64,000 nt of DNA from Calycina herbarum (GCA_001414485.1 LLEY01000059.1:186001-250000); one strand, 5' to 3'; positions 34,860 through 47,428 are shown, counted from the stretch's first letter. Program-made: numbers and translations. The notes: generated by a model from the sequence alone, not told the origin.

Positions 34860-36313
34860 GGAATTGAACAAGGGAGTTCAATCACTTCTTTCTCTTTGCG
34901 TTTTTCTCTTTTCTTTTCTGAGCGAGCGCCCACATGGATTGCATAATAGAAAAGAATATCATTGCGAGATGATTTGTCGTTGATGGTCGTTAGTTTTTTC
35001 TAATTGGCATGGAGGGGAGCAACCGAGCGAGCATACACATGAGGCGTTGGGCGTACACACATGAAGAAAGCGATGAAAGCGATGATTGTTTTTTTCCCTT
35101 TGATTTTCCTTACGAATACGATAGATACCCTTTTTGCTTTTTGCCCTTGGCGTTGGATGGCAATTTCTTATTATGAGTTGTGGGTTATGAATGTGGTGAG
35201 GAAGGAGGTGGGGGGGGGGAATGGATTGAATATTGTGTGTGGTAGAAGATGAAGATGAAGAGGAAGATGAAGTAGGGTAGAATAATAATTTACAAAGTTT
35301 GAGATGTCCATTGCGAGGATGCCTGGTGTTATTTAAATCCATACAGTAAGAGCTGGGAAGTTGTAAAACACCTATGGCTCGGAGAAAATATCAAGAAATC
35401 TTATCGGTAGGTAACCTACTAGAAAAAGAACCTGGTTACCGGTGGGTTACGTACAAATTGCCTAATATAGAAGTCCGTCTATTGATAGGTTAGCTAAGAA
35501 TAGCCCAAGAAGAAGGCAACATACAAAACCATTGGATTCGTCAACCCTTTCAACCACAATTTTAGGCTTTATATTGCAGAGGTATAATTATGACTACTAT
35601 CCAAATGCGCCCAGAAGAATGAAACAAGGTTTTCAGTTGTTTTGGGCCCTGTTCCTATAACCTTTAGACTGTTGGAGGCACCAGCCTGGCTCCTGGTAGA
35701 CAAAAAGGCGGCAGTAAATTTAGTATTTTATTCTCAATGTTCCATCCCTCTAGAGTAGTTCACTATAGTTAACTCAGAAAGTTAGGATAATCGAGCTTCA
35801 TTATTCCAAATTAATTTAATATTCTGAATTGTCCAGTGATAGAACAACTAGAGTGGGAGACAGGTGTAAGCCTGAATTACTTTTTGCTATTTTTACTGTC
35901 CATAGCCAGCCTGGGAAGCTCCGTCGCTCACAGAAATCCACACAGCAATGTAGAGCATCGGAATTTTGTGGGAACTCACTGTCACCACATTTCGTGACTC
36001 CTAGTAGACTTTATTTTAAAATATCAGTAGTTCAACGTGCAGATGGCTGTAGTTGCTGTAAAATTCAGCGACAAATGGCATTATGAAGTCATTGAAGTCA
36101 CGAGATTTCGCGGGTAGGTAATAGTGTGTTAACCTTCGTCATGCTAATTGTTTACTAGCTCGAGTCTAAATATTTACAAAGTCACCTACTTGGCTTAGCT
36201 ACGAAGCCTATTGTTAGTGCTTAGTTGGACCCACAGCCACCTCATATATCCATCACCCTCTTTTTTCTTCTTCTCGGCTTATCCTCCGACAACACAACCT
36301 CAAAATCTTCGCA
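34860..36313. other. Intergenic, no gene seen
   Basis: 1.45 kb. The region just after the kinase stop is T/G-rich and probably 3' UTR. AT-rich DNA with scattered stops follows, with no recognised element. The last 100 bp precede the three-helix membrane protein gene. Confidence 0.5.
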
Positions 36314-37154
36314 ATGTCGTCTTACGAAGAAGTTTTCGCCTTGCCCACAATTTCCATTCCACCCCAACAATTCAAAGAATCCTACCTCTCCTTCCACCAG
36401 AACCTAGAGCAAGACCGCAAAGCAGCAGACAAGGATCTCCAAAAACAAATCAAGCTACGGAAAGCGGTATATCGTGAACTTCAAAAAAGGAACAGGCAGG
36501 AAGGAAAATTGAGACGCGCAAAGATATCCGCAGCCGCGGACGAGGAATTCCAAAATTTTACACCCGAAAGGAAGCCAAGTCTCCTTAGCATATTGTTACC
36601 ATGCGCAATCATTACATCGATGCTCATCGCTATGTCTTCTTTGTTCATTGTATGTCCGGTCACTTAAATTGCTGGTCAGAGGAAATGAGAGACCTAATTT
36701 TTTTTACCAGCGAATCCTCGCATATCTAGAACAATCGCAAAAACTGAAGGAACTCGGACATTGTAAGCCACTACTCTACGGCGGTTTGGGTCTTTTCGTA
36801 TGGATATTTTTTGCAGCTGGGGGTGCCTTGAACATCAATCTTATTGATGAGAGAATTGAGAGGGAGTATAAGAAATGGGGTGCTGTTTCAGAATTGAGGA
36901 GTGATTGGAGCGAATGCGATCTGGAGAAACTCGGTGGTCTTGTGTTTAGAAATAAAGTTTTAGAAGGGTTGAGTGTGCGAGAAAGGAGGGAGGCAGTTTT
37001 ATTTGCTTCTACTCGTCGATTTATGAGAGAGAGCTTGGTATGCTGGTTTGGTGTTGCGGTGGTCGTCACTGTGCTTATTCCTTTTGTGCTGGGAATTTGG
37101 GCTTGGAAGTTGGGTCCTGATTATGAAGCTTTTGATAAGCATCTGCCACTATAG
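36314..37154 (+). CDS. Small three-helix membrane protein, unknown function
   Basis: Model: join(36314..36649, 36711..37154), 259 residues; 61-nt phase-0 intron with GTATGT donor and ACCAG acceptor. Residues about 30-80 are highly charged, with a heptad-like helical pattern (probable coiled coil). Membrane helices lie at about 89-112 (ending exactly at the intron), 133-153 and 221-243, separated by a charged loop. No family signature is recognised. The layout (charged helical N-terminus followed by three hydrophobic segments) resembles several unannotated fungal membrane proteins, but I assign no function. The start ATG at 36314 follows a C/A-rich leader and has the context CAATGTC. Confidence 0.7.
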
Positions 37155-38387
37155 AGTTAGGAAGTCTTTTCGCACGATTTTGGTGTTGGATAAACGAATG
37201 AATGGGAAGCAGAATCATGGTGGCGGTTTTTATTTCGTTCGTATGCTGTTATTGACATCTTTTGGGGAATCAAGAAACCAGCCTTCCTATAATCCATGTA
37301 AGAGTAGGTGATCACAAAGAAATTCCCACTTCTATGAAAAGAAGAATTGGACTATGCTAGACTACGTATCCACCAGGGGTTACAGAAATTGGTGACTGTA
37401 GCCCCTTTCGCTTTCTCTTTTACAATTGGCCTAAAAATTCTGGCAGAATAAAGTATGAATGTTCTAGTCGTTTAGAAGAAATGGATTGACCTTCCCAGTC
37501 TTACATATTCAAACAAACGGGTAAGCAGAACCCCCTAGTGTCACCCCCCAAAAGAAAGTACTTAGAGACAAATAAATAGATTCCAAGCAAGGGATCGGGC
37601 CTGTCAAAGCACCCGACGTGGTGGCTGGTTATGAGGCTTTGGTGCCGGAGGTGGAAAGGAGTTTGTTGAATGAGGGTGCTTTTACGCTGGGCGTCGAGTT
37701 GCATTTACATTACACATTCGCATTGTTTTTTTTTTTGGCTTTTTTTTTTTATAGCTTTTTGCTTTGCTTGACTTTTTTGTTTTTTTGCTCTTTTGCTCTT
37801 TTTTCTTTTCTTTATCGCGGTACATTTACTCTCGTAAGTTCTATCAGTCAGGCTGGGAGTATAATATTACAGCATCCCAATCGCACTAAACAGTCGGATT
37901 GGCTAAATCGTGTCCACACTGAAAATCGAATCAGTAGAGTATTATGATTGGTCTGCTGAAGGTCGACGAGTTACCGAAGATTTGATCTAGAGAAAACGAT
38001 GGAGAAGGGAGATGTATTTGAGGGGTTGAGGAAGTGGGAGAAGAGGGTCGCTATTCACGATGCTATCATGCCACAAGCTCATCGTGAGGCGCCGCGGTGT
38101 AAATTGGTAGGTAGTTGTTACGGGGGCATCGTGTCTTTATATTGTTGTGGTGTATTTAGTTCGTTTGTCATGTTTGGTCCCGTGGGTGGTTCAAGAACCT
38201 TGATATGACATGTAAGGGTTCATCAAATGAAAGTAGTTATTAGGTGGAGCAAATATCGACGCTCTGGGAACTGTTCAATTTTCAAATTAATTATCTGTCT
38301 TTCTAATTTTCAGTCTACTCATCTCCATCGTAGCTCATACCCTCATGCCCTCATCCTCTTCATCCAATCCCAAAACCAAAATCCCTT
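37155..38387. other. Intergenic with T-rich low-complexity run
   Basis: 1.2 kb. A conspicuous T-rich run occupies about 37727-37812. Short frames near 37.6-37.9 kb translate that run and are not genes. The right end is the 3' flank of the ATP-grasp gene. Confidence 0.5.
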
Positions 38388-39986
38388 TCAACATTCAAAT
38401 AACTTCCTCGTACTAACATTACACCTACTCCACCATCTACCCTCCCAGACACAAATCCCAAACCTAATCGGCCAATACCCCACAATCCCCCACCACCAAG
38501 GCCAAGGATCCCAAATCTCGAAATTCGCTTCCCTCCAAAACAACACATGTCCCAAAAACGTACTCCAACTCTCAATCAAATCCCCAATCGCAATCTCCTG
38601 TCGCAAGAATAATAGAATAGGGAACAGGAAAAGAGCAATGAAATCGTGGTTGATGAAATAGTAACCCGGAATGGAAGGTTTAGGAACGATCAGTTGAAAA
38701 GGATCGCGATGGTTATTCGTGATTCCCCTTGGTTCGCTGTCTGAGAGGAGGGAGAGATAGGTTTCGGAGAGATCCTCGGATTCGTCTTTGAAGAGGACTA
38801 CTGCTGTGTTGGCGCGGGGATTGCATTCTATGGGGTATAATTCGAGCATCAGATCTTCGATTTCTTTTGAGGTGGCTCCGAATATTTGTTCGGCTCTTCG
38901 AGCGATGTGTTCGGGGACGAGAAAGTCAAGAGAGAAGTGACCTGTCATGAGGGGTCTGGTTTTCCGTGCGTATATGGTTGTGTAGTGATACATTGCCAGT
39001 GAGAGGGCGCTGGAGGTGGGGAGAGGGACGTAATGCATTAGGAGGTTGGAAGATGGACAGGCGACGAAGGCTTTTATCTTTCCTTTGATGATGAGTGCGT
39101 GTGTGCAGTATTCTGGGCCGTGGATGAATTGTTGTAAAACAAATGGTCGGAAGGGCGTAGGATTCAGACGCCGGATATGAGCTTCTGTTTCTCTGAGGGA
39201 GGCGAGTGGAAGAAGTGTCATATCACCCCGGAGAGTGTCGATTATCCCAATGGGCTTCATGATGTATTTCTGCACTCCTAACATTGTCGATTTCTCGAGC
39301 CGGGGAGAGGAGCGAGCCGATGGATAGAGGGCGCTTAGGGCTTCGGTCTCAGAAGTCACCAGATGAGTCGTAGGTACGTTGAGTCCAAGGGTTTTGGTAT
39401 GTGATATGAAAGAATGATTTTCATGAAGAGTTTCTGTCAAGGCATGATCAAATTGTATCGCCTTGCACTTCGTTTCCTTTTCAATAATTTCGGCCGCTTC
39501 CCCATCCGATACTGCAGATTCAGCCCCAGAGCAACTCACCCAGAGTTCAACATGCTCTTCCGTAATGATGTCTACCAGATCCTGGATATACTTTGCAGAG
39601 CCACTTGCAGAAGTAGCTGTCGGAGACGAAAGGCGATAAAAAATTTCTATCGCAGATGAAAAATGGCCGGTTACCGGAATATAATAGGGCTCGAAATCTG
39701 CACCCAAGACTCGATGACCAGCGCGGTAAAATGCTCGAGCAAGCGTGAGACCCTTTGTCATGCCAACACCCGTGATCAAAATTGTCCGAGGTCTAAAGGT
39801 CGAGGAAGAAATCTCCCGCCAGTGACGGTGGTGTTTGATGTGCTTGGAGACATCGGTAAATGGTGAAATGAGCCAGCTAAGACATGCGACGAAAGTACAG
39901 AGAGGGGCGAAGAAAGCCGAAAGGAGGATAAGAGAAGCATTTTGGAGAAGATGGAGATAGGTAGGCGAGGAGGTGGTCAAAACCAT
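38388..39986 (-). CDS. ATP-grasp domain membrane protein
   Basis: A single exon of 532 residues. The N-terminal hydrophobic segment (about 13-42) is followed by a basic stretch and then a Rossmann-like preATP-grasp part with TILITGVGMTKGLTLARAF and GADFEPY. The ATP-grasp core includes KYIMKPIGI (the ATP-binding Lys), FVLQQFIHGPEYCTHAL and, near the C-terminus, LYPIECNPRANTAV, where Glu and Asn fit the metal ligands. A second hydrophobic segment (about 452-472) is followed by a Trp-rich tail. Family knowledge: ATP-grasp enzymes join a carboxylate to an amine or thiol via an acyl-phosphate; this fungal membrane-anchored branch resembles carbamoyl-phosphate-synthase-like and biosynthetic ligases. 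The substrate is unknown. No biosynthetic partner genes lie beside it. Confidence 0.82.
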   Translation of the reverse strand: MVLTTSSPTYLHLLQNASLILLSAFFAPLCTFVACLSWLISPFTDVSKHIKHHRHWREISSSTFRPRTILITGVGMTKGLTLARAFYRAGHRVLGADFEPYYIPVTGHFSSAIEIFYRLSSPTATSASGSAKYIQDLVDIITEEHVELWVSCSGAESAVSDGEAAEIIEKETKCKAIQFDHALTETLHENHSFISHTKTLGLNVPTTHLVTSETEALSALYPSARSSPRLEKSTMLGVQKYIMKPIGIIDTLRGDMTLLPLASLRETEAHIRRLNPTPFRPFVLQQFIHGPEYCTHALIIKGKIKAFVACPSSNLLMHYVPLPTSSALSLAMYHYTTIYARKTRPLMTGHFSLDFLVPEHIARRAEQIFGATSKEIEDLMLELYPIECNPRANTAVVLFKDESEDLSETYLSLLSDSEPRGITNNHRDPFQLIVPKPSIPGYYFINHDFIALFLFPILLFLRQEIAIGDLIESWSTFLGHVLFWREANFEIWDPWPWWWGIVGYWPIRFGICVWEGRWWSRCNVSTRKLFEC

Positions 39987-40765
39987 GATGAGAAGAGGCG
40001 ATCAAATGCCAATTGAAAGGGAAATATGTACATGTAGAATTCGAGTTGCTTGAAACATGATCTCGGCCAAGGAATGAGGTTGTGAATGTACGGTAGCTGT
40101 TGTGCTATCGCGGTCCGTGCCGCCGTCGATGTCGCACTGCTGCAAAATATGGCAATCTAGAAACGGAGGTGAAGAAGAAATGAAATTGTTTAGTGTTGTA
40201 GGACAAGAAGCAGTAGTGGGGCCTAGGTATCGTGGGTCTTCTCTTTCATCCGCACATCGGCTACTCACCACGTCATCATCACATGCGCCAATCAATTTAG
40301 TGCCAGCGGCGGCTATTGAGTTGTGAGGAAAGGATACAGAAATGTTGTCGGGTTTCAGGTTAAAAATGAAGTACTAGGTGGATTCTCATACGATAGTGAA
40401 TTTAGAAAATTAGTAAAAACCCATGGTTCTTTTAAATTGTCGTTCATCCCCGCACCGCAGCCTTTTGAAACTCAAAATGCGCTGGCAGATGGCAGGTATG
40501 GCAGCCAAAACCCGCCCCACTCTCACTCTTCCTCAAACGATCCTCGACACAAAAAGAAGAGATGGTAAAAAGCTGAAAGAGACGATGATGGATGTCAGGC
40601 GCATCGTGAACAACAGCAAAAAAATGAAAAAAAATAAAGGCTGGTATAAGAATGATCCATAGACAAGACTGTTGTTCCTCCGGACCACCCCTGCCTTTAA
40701 AGAACTCGCTAAAGACTATTTATTAATCCAGTTCAAAAAATCAATTGTGAAAAATTGTTATATTT
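39987..40765. other. Intergenic, no gene seen
   Basis: The promoter side of the ATP-grasp gene, then AT-rich DNA. A T5 run on the minus strand (40750-40754) lies about 12 nt beyond the tRNA-Thr end and would serve as its polymerase III terminator. Confidence 0.5.
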
Positions 40766-40874
40766 TGCCGCCACCCCGAATCGAACGAGGGATCTTCGCA
40801 TGGACGTAAATAGTTGTTCAGACCAACAAAGCCATTTATACAAGTGCGACGCAGTACCACTGTGCCATGGTGGC
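40766..40874 (-). tRNA. tRNA-Thr (anticodon TGU) with 37-nt intron
   Basis: Read on the minus strand from G at 40874: acceptor GCCACCA, D-arm, a perfect anticodon stem (TCGCA/TGCGA), loop with anticodon TGT at 40842-40840, intron 40838-40802, T-arm, and 3' acceptor TGGCGGC with discriminator A at 40766. The intron begins after position 37 and contains an ACAA that can pair with the anticodon, the normal eukaryotic arrangement. Weak points: the acceptor has an A-C mismatch at the fourth pair, the D-stem a C-C mismatch, and the T-stem a T-G pair, so the copy is somewhat diverged. A T5 terminator follows. Confidence 0.8.
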
Positions 40875-43800
40875 TGTAAATTTTGATTTATTGACGATGG
40901 CGCCGTTATTCCAACCCAAGAGCAAGATTGTAGGAGTTGTGTGGGGAATTTTCTGCATTTGGGTGGATCTAGCGGGCTTGTGCCCTTGGCTTATGGTTGG
41001 TTGCCGATTTTTAGCCTGGGTTATGGTTAGAGTGAAAAATGAAACTCTAGTAATCTTGGGAATTTAAAAATAAGACTTCAGACTGAAATTTAGAACAGAT
41101 ACTCTGACGAATAAATAGAAAAACATTTAGTTATCACTTATTAATATGAGACTCGAAGGTAATTTAGTAGGAGCTTTCCAGAGGTATGTCACTTTGGCAG
41201 TAAGCTTGACTCCCTCTTTCCTTTGCATTTCAAACACTCTTCAATAATCAAGTTATGGAACGTACTTTTGAGGCTCAACTGCTTTCTTTTGTGGTAAGGT
41301 ATGAGCCTCTTCGCAGTGCGTTTAGACTGCTGGTTTTACCTAGACTAGAAGCATACACTTTGAGTGCACGTTTTCAAACGTACATATGGTGTCTGGAAAG
41401 GATAAATTGTGTTGGTATTGTATGTTTGCTTCCGATTCTCCTAGCTTTCTTTCTCTGACCAGAAAAACCCTCAGATTTGTTATAACGATATAGGTCTCTA
41501 ATGGATTATACAGAAAAGCAATTTCATCCCGAAGTATCTAGTTGCACAGAGAAACTCCATCAATATAGTGATAGCATTATGCAAAGAAGTTTGACGATAC
41601 GGACATGACAAGCAGATCTCTATAAAATGACATGGATTGGGTTCATGAATATCCTTTTGCACAAAAATCCCATTCAAAGTCCTTGAGCACATTTGGAAGC
41701 GTGCCATGTTTCCAAAGTGCCAAGAAATTAACAGAACTACTTTCTTCTTGTGCCCTAAGAAATAGTACATACTTTCCCCCCTTGTTCTGCATTTATCATT
41801 CACTTATAGGAGCGATACTAATCTACTCGGCTTTTCTGCTGTCGAAAACCCACTCACTGTCGAAGCCACAAATTCCCAAGTTACGAGGAAAGAGGAATGC
41901 AAGAAGTCAAAAACTTCAACCATTCAACAACACGCACGTAGGAAGATACTGTGCTAGAAGCACCAGTGGAGTACGGATAGGTTGGTAGGACGAAGGAAGC
42001 CGTTGGCTGGTGTGACCAGTCACCACCTTCTGTGTACTAACTCAAGTTTATATCGTTGGCACAAAGTGGCAGGTATAAATATAGAGACGAGAAGTAGAAA
42101 ATACACCAAGCCCAGTGATGTCAAAGTTACAATCTACCAGAGATTATCTTACGGTAAAGATAGGGCTACGATCTGATCCATCAACTAAGTTCAAAGCAAA
42201 GTACGTTATTTGGAAGAAGTTCGTATCAAGATTAATTGCAAATCGATTCATCGAGTAGAATTACATACAACTGTCGATGCATCAACTATATTATCAACAC
42301 CGCACTTGAAGGCTTCAAGAGCTCTAAATACTTCAACAGTCGACCGGGGCAAAAAAAGAGGATGGAGATGTAGACATATTTGAGTTATCATGCCGAAATT
42401 ATAGATGAAGTATTTGCGGATAATAGACACACGGAGTCTGTCCAATCTTGGGTCCAGGACACCATGGAAATACGTTTCTGAGGCTATAAAGACGGCTAGA
42501 ATAGAGGCCATCAACAGTCTTAGAGACAAGAGAAACGCAAGTCTAACTGTCTAATGATCTTAGTTGGACAAGAAGGTCAATTGGTTTCGACAGCAGCCGG
42601 TTTATCGATGGTAAATCTCACCAACATATTTTGAATCCCTTCTCTACCTAAAAAATGAAGAGAAATAAACGTTCTGCTTGATAAACTATGTTAGGAATAA
42701 CGAGTCCCACAGCATTTGTAGACACCCCCTTAAGTTGATTCGCCTCCAAAGAATAAATCGATTCGATTCGATTTTCTATTTTTTCAATGATGGAAATATT
42801 TCGGACATGAACAAGAGACTAATTCTAAGCAGAACAGTCCGTTGTGTCTTCATTAAGGCACTATTCTGTTGGAAGGTTTCTCAAGCACCATATTAATAGT
42901 TGCTTGAAATTCAGTCAGGTATATTTTGAGAGAAAAAGATCCAAAAGAGAAAGAGAGAGAGAGAGAGAGAAAGCAATCCAAAAAATAGAGCACAATTTCT
43001 GAGGTGTCTTTTACAATGTACGGAACAATTACATCTGTTTTCCAACAAGTGAGTGTAAACATTCCCTAAAATGAAACTTGAAACCATTAGAGCAAGAAGT
43101 CAACCAAAGTACATGAAGCAAGACGAAAAATAAAGGTATCTGAAAATTCCTCTTGTCCCCCGATCAGCCCACCCAGGAATCCACAAGAGGAATAAAGGCA
43201 CCGCACAAAACCTTTCACTTTCTTGTTTTCACTAAAGAGACGCATCTTGGCCTGAGTCGATTGAATGTTTGGACAATTTCCACAACCAAAGAGAGAGCCC
43301 AAAACAACCTACACTCTGGCCTAAGTTCAGACAAATTTTCTGAGCCAAATGTCGCAACGCAAACAACTCAGGAGAACTTTGTCAAGAAAACTGTCCACAT
43401 TAGGTACTTTGCCGGTTCACAATTTACTGCTAAGGCTCCTCCTATCTCTAACAAGGAGTTTTTCACAAAGTTCAGTACGGGGTTATCACGAGAAAAAGTA
43501 CAGTACTAAGAATTCCAGTTTGGTTGATTCCGACAACAGCAGGAATATCGACAGTAAATGAACTTAGGATTGTTCAACCTCAATGCTTGACAGAGTTTTT
43601 GGGTAAAATGGACCTACACCTAGACAAATAAGAAATTTGGATGACCAGAGGAATTGCATCCAGAGCTCCGATCTGCAAGAGATTTATGAATCTCTGGAAT
43701 GTGGGGTAATCGCGTTCTATCATCGACAAAATCTCCTGGTGCAGATGTCAACAAACGCAAAGGCCCAAAGTATTTATCTAGTCAGCAAACTTCGTTACTC

Positions 43801-45196
43801 GCATAACCACAGAAACATGTTATTGTAGTTCCGGCAGAATTTCAGAATTGAGACTGCGTCTTTTATGCGTGGTTTGGAGAACGTGAATGCATCTTCTCAG
43901 TGCCTTCTTATCAGAATGTTAGTTTTTTCTTTGCTCTCCAAGAGAGTCTGAGGAGGGAGGGAACCTTAAGTCCAGGGAGCTATGAAAAGCAATATGTATT
44001 TTGAGAAGTAGTTGCTTGTGGATGTGAGTTTCCTTTCCTACTTTCATTTACTTTTCAGGTTTCTGGCAGGAAATAAACAGGTCGACGTGCTTTGTTTTCA
44101 CACTCAGAGTGTGTGTTAAGCTTTGCTAGAGCTAAAGGGCGCAAAAAGTGGATGGGTCTCCTTGAGTAGTTCTCGACATAATGTTAGTATTTCCCGGAAA
44201 CACCGCGTATTTTACCAATTCAACTCTCATATCGGTCTCTCTCCTGAAGAAAAAAAAAGTATCACGAGTTCCTATACAGTCAAATTCGACAGCAGCAAAA
44301 ATATCGACAGCAAAAACCCCCCTCTAAACATACTTAAGAATAACTTCTCAGTATCTACTGGTGAAAGGGTAGTTTTGGCTCGGGTACATTGTTCAGTTTA
44401 GGCGAGAGCTTAAGAGCTACTAAGCTTGGACAAGCCTCTGAAACTCTTGAACTTCAAATCATCATGAAAGGCTGGAGTATGGGCTTCAGTTTCTGTGTGC
44501 AAAGGTCCCTTTTATGCCGCAGTACGAGGAATAAAACATTCGGTAATTTTCTCGTTTATTTCGGAGTTTTTACTTCATACCTAATCTTGGCGAGTCCAAA
44601 AAATAGAAATATATACTACTCATTCCGTTGAATAAAAGAGCAATCGAGTGTTCGTAATTAATACCACGGCTGTTTAGTGGGCGTGGGTGTGTTAGTGTGA
44701 GCCAGGAAGCAGAACTCGATAACTCTAGGCCTGGGTGCTAGCATTGTTCAACTGCAGAAAATTAAACACTATTCGTCTCAAAGCATACTTATCACAATTT
44801 TTTATTCTCAGAAGTCAAATACCGCCAACTTTCCCAGAAAATACACTGGCTAGCTAAATAATCCACCAGTGGCACGATGCGATTCTCGTGGTTTTTAGAC
44901 CTTCAAAGTGAAATGCTTAAACTATCCGCTAGGGCAGGTTAAGTTTGGTGGAAGTAAGAGGATTTTACCGATAATATTTCGATTTTACCATTCGTGGGAG
45001 CTCGAGTAATTTGCGAAATTGCGACGAGAAATGTGCCTAGTCTAGATTTTTACAACAATAAAGAAATATTACGGGACAGAAGAGTCTCCAAAGTTTACTT
45101 GGCCAATTCTTTTTCATTTGCGCTTCAGCTAACAAGTCTACACACTCCTAGTAAACAACAAAATAAATCATGGCATCTTGCAATTCGAATATTTCC
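40875..45196. other. 4.3-kb gene desert with weakly repeated segments
   Basis: No gene of any size is supported here. A (GA)9 tract is at 42953-42970. Segments around 42570-42610, 43525-43560 and 44280-44315 share a 'ttcgacagcagc...atatcgacagtaaa' type core with many differences, so the region seems to hold old, diverged duplications of one unit. The right end is the 3' flank of the glycyl-tRNA synthetase gene. Confidence 0.45.
42953..42970. repeat. (GA)9 microsatellite
   Basis: Nine perfect GA units inside a longer purine-rich stretch (about 42930-42975). Confidence 0.9.
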
Positions 45197-47428
45197 TTAT
45201 CGAACCGGAACATCAGCCTCCTGACCTTCAAAAGCAGGTAACTCCTTTTCGATATCCACCCAAGTTTTATCACCATCAACCATCGACTTGATAGCTTTCA
45301 GAATAGTCTCCTCATCTGCACGGACTTGCTTTGTCGAGTCCCGATCTCGGAGTGTGTAGGTTTTATCTTGGACACTCTGGAAATCGATGGTGATACCAAG
45401 TGGTGTTCCCAATTCGTCGTTTCGACTGTATCGTTTACCAATTGAGGCCGAAGAGTCGTCAATTCGACTGGAGACACCCAGTGTGCGGAGTTTGAGTGAC
45501 ATATATTTGAGAAGGGGTTTGAAGCTTTCGTGGGCGGAAAGGGGGACGAGGAGAACTTTTGTTGGTGCAACCATTGGAGGGAATGATAGTACCTAGTAAT
45601 TCATCAGCTGCTGAATAGATGAATAGGAAAAAATAAACTTACACCACGAGCTTCATCACCACCATCGCTACCACGGGTCCAGTAGTTATGTTCATATAAA
45701 CAGTACAGGATTCTTCCAATACCGAATGAAGGCTCGATGACATTTGGAGTATATTCCCGTGTGTTTTCAACTCGGGTTCTTTGCTCAATGACAACTAAGT
45801 CTTTGCTGATCTCGACCTTGCCATTCCCAACACCCTCAACATCGATGGTAATCTTACCATCGGCCTTGAGAGCTTGAGACAAAGCCTCGCGCTTATCTTG
45901 TGGGATCGCTTCAATGGCAGCTTCAACCGTCTTACCATCCTTCTTGAAAAATGGACCAAACTTCTTTTTGTCGAGATCAATTACCCACTCTTCGATCTTG
46001 ATAGGTGTGTCCAATCTCTCACGAACCACCAATGGAGCACCAGTCTTCTTTGCATGGACAGTCAAATCATAAGCACTTCTATCAGCGCAGCCAACACACT
46101 CAATCCAGCCATAACTGGTGAGTAATTCGGCATCCCAACAGTCAGCTGCATAGTGTGCCATTTCATTTGCCATGTGTTGTCTAAATCTGATCTTGGACTG
46201 ATCAACACCAATCTTCTCCAAGAAAAGATGGATACGAGCCAGGAAGTAACCAAGAGTCTCGTTGTCGACGGTACCGTCAGCAACAGCTTTGCCAATTGCA
46301 ACCTTCTCGACATTTGTCTTGCCAGAGAGTTGGGTGTGTCTGTTCAAAAGGACGAGTTCAACGTTCTCGATTTCGTGGAAACGTGAGTGCTTCTTGCCAC
46401 CTTGGGGGTCAACATAATGCTCAATCTCGGCCATGAGGAATTCTCGGACACGTAGCAGACCAGAACGAGGGGAGATTTCATTTCGGAATGACTTGCCAAT
46501 AGACGCAGAAGCAAATGGCATTTGCTGTTGGTTGAATTCGAGGAGCTTTGCAAAGTTCAAGAATTGACCTTGAGCGGTCTCTGGTCGTAGATAGCCAGGT
46601 GCGTTACTGCTAGGACCGATAGCGGTTTGGAACATAAGGTTGAAGGCAACTGGAGGCTCTGGCTGGACACCGGTAGCTGGATTCTTCATCTCATACTTTT
46701 TGATCAGTTCGCCCAACTCTTCTCCGTTATAGTTATCGATCTACTATAATCAGCCGCGTAATTCACACATTTCATACGCGCGACCTTACCTTTGCCAATA
46801 TTTCCTCGTACTCAGTCACTACAGCATCGTCGAGTTTGACAGCTTCAACAGCGCCCTTGGTCTTTTTCTTTTTCTTCTTGGGATCATCCTCTTTCTCTAC
46901 CACCTTTACACCTCTTGCCTCCTTATCACCTTTCAGCCGTGACTCGAGAATCTCCTCGACGAAGTGGTCGGCTCGAATAATATCCCCGTTCTTTGGGTCC
47001 TTGCACATCCAGTCGGCGAATTTATCCACATGGCCACTTGTCTTGAGAATCTCCGCAGGTGTTAAAGCTGTGCAGTCGACCTCCAGCATATCCTCTTCCA
47101 ACACAAAGTGTTTGCGCCATAAGTCAATGACGTTCGCATTCAGGGCGCAACCTGGAGGACCGTAATCGTAGAGACCAGCTGTGCCACCGTAGATTTCGAA
47201 AGAGGGGGTATAAAACATGCGGCGACGTAGCATGGAATCGAGGACCTGCCGGTCGAAGGGCTGACCCTTGAGCGTTGTGGTAGCCATGACGGGCTGTATG
47301 ATTTTCTCGAATTTTGGTGGTTGATATCTGTTGTTTTGTGTGGTTGCCGCGAAGCCTCTAGTTGTATGGCGCGGAACACACTTTCGGAGAGGATTTGGCG
47401 TCCGATAAAAAATGGAAAAAGAGCGCAT
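45197..47428 (-). CDS. GRS1: Glycyl-tRNA synthetase, probable dual-targeted form
   Basis: Model: complement(join(45197..45592, 45643..46740, 46790..47428)), 710 residues; introns of 50 and 49 nt. It charges tRNA-Gly with glycine. Class II signatures: GYLRPETAQG (262-271), motif 2 FRNEISPRSG (from 298) and motif 3 GIGRILYCLYEH (from 553). A Lys-rich run (KKKKKKTKG) lies in the eukaryotic insertion near 190. The C-terminal anticodon-binding domain starts with the spliced RGVLSFPPMVAP and ends QEADVPVR. The first 47 residues are basic and Ser/Thr/Arg-rich with almost no acidic residue, like a mitochondrial presequence. A second in-frame ATG at 47287 (MATTTLKGQPF) begins where cytosolic enzymes begin. 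One gene can therefore supply both compartments, as known for yeast GRS1 by another start mechanism. It is divergent from RPF1. Confidence 0.95.

Noticed and set aside
37618..37947. 109-codon frame over the T-rich run
   Set aside because: Translation of a low-complexity T-run giving Phe/Leu repeats; not a membrane protein.
44870..44960. Minus-strand segment with a loose tRNA look (CTAGCGGATAGTT, ACTTTGAA)
   Set aside because: The acceptor ends do not pair and no T-loop consensus is present.
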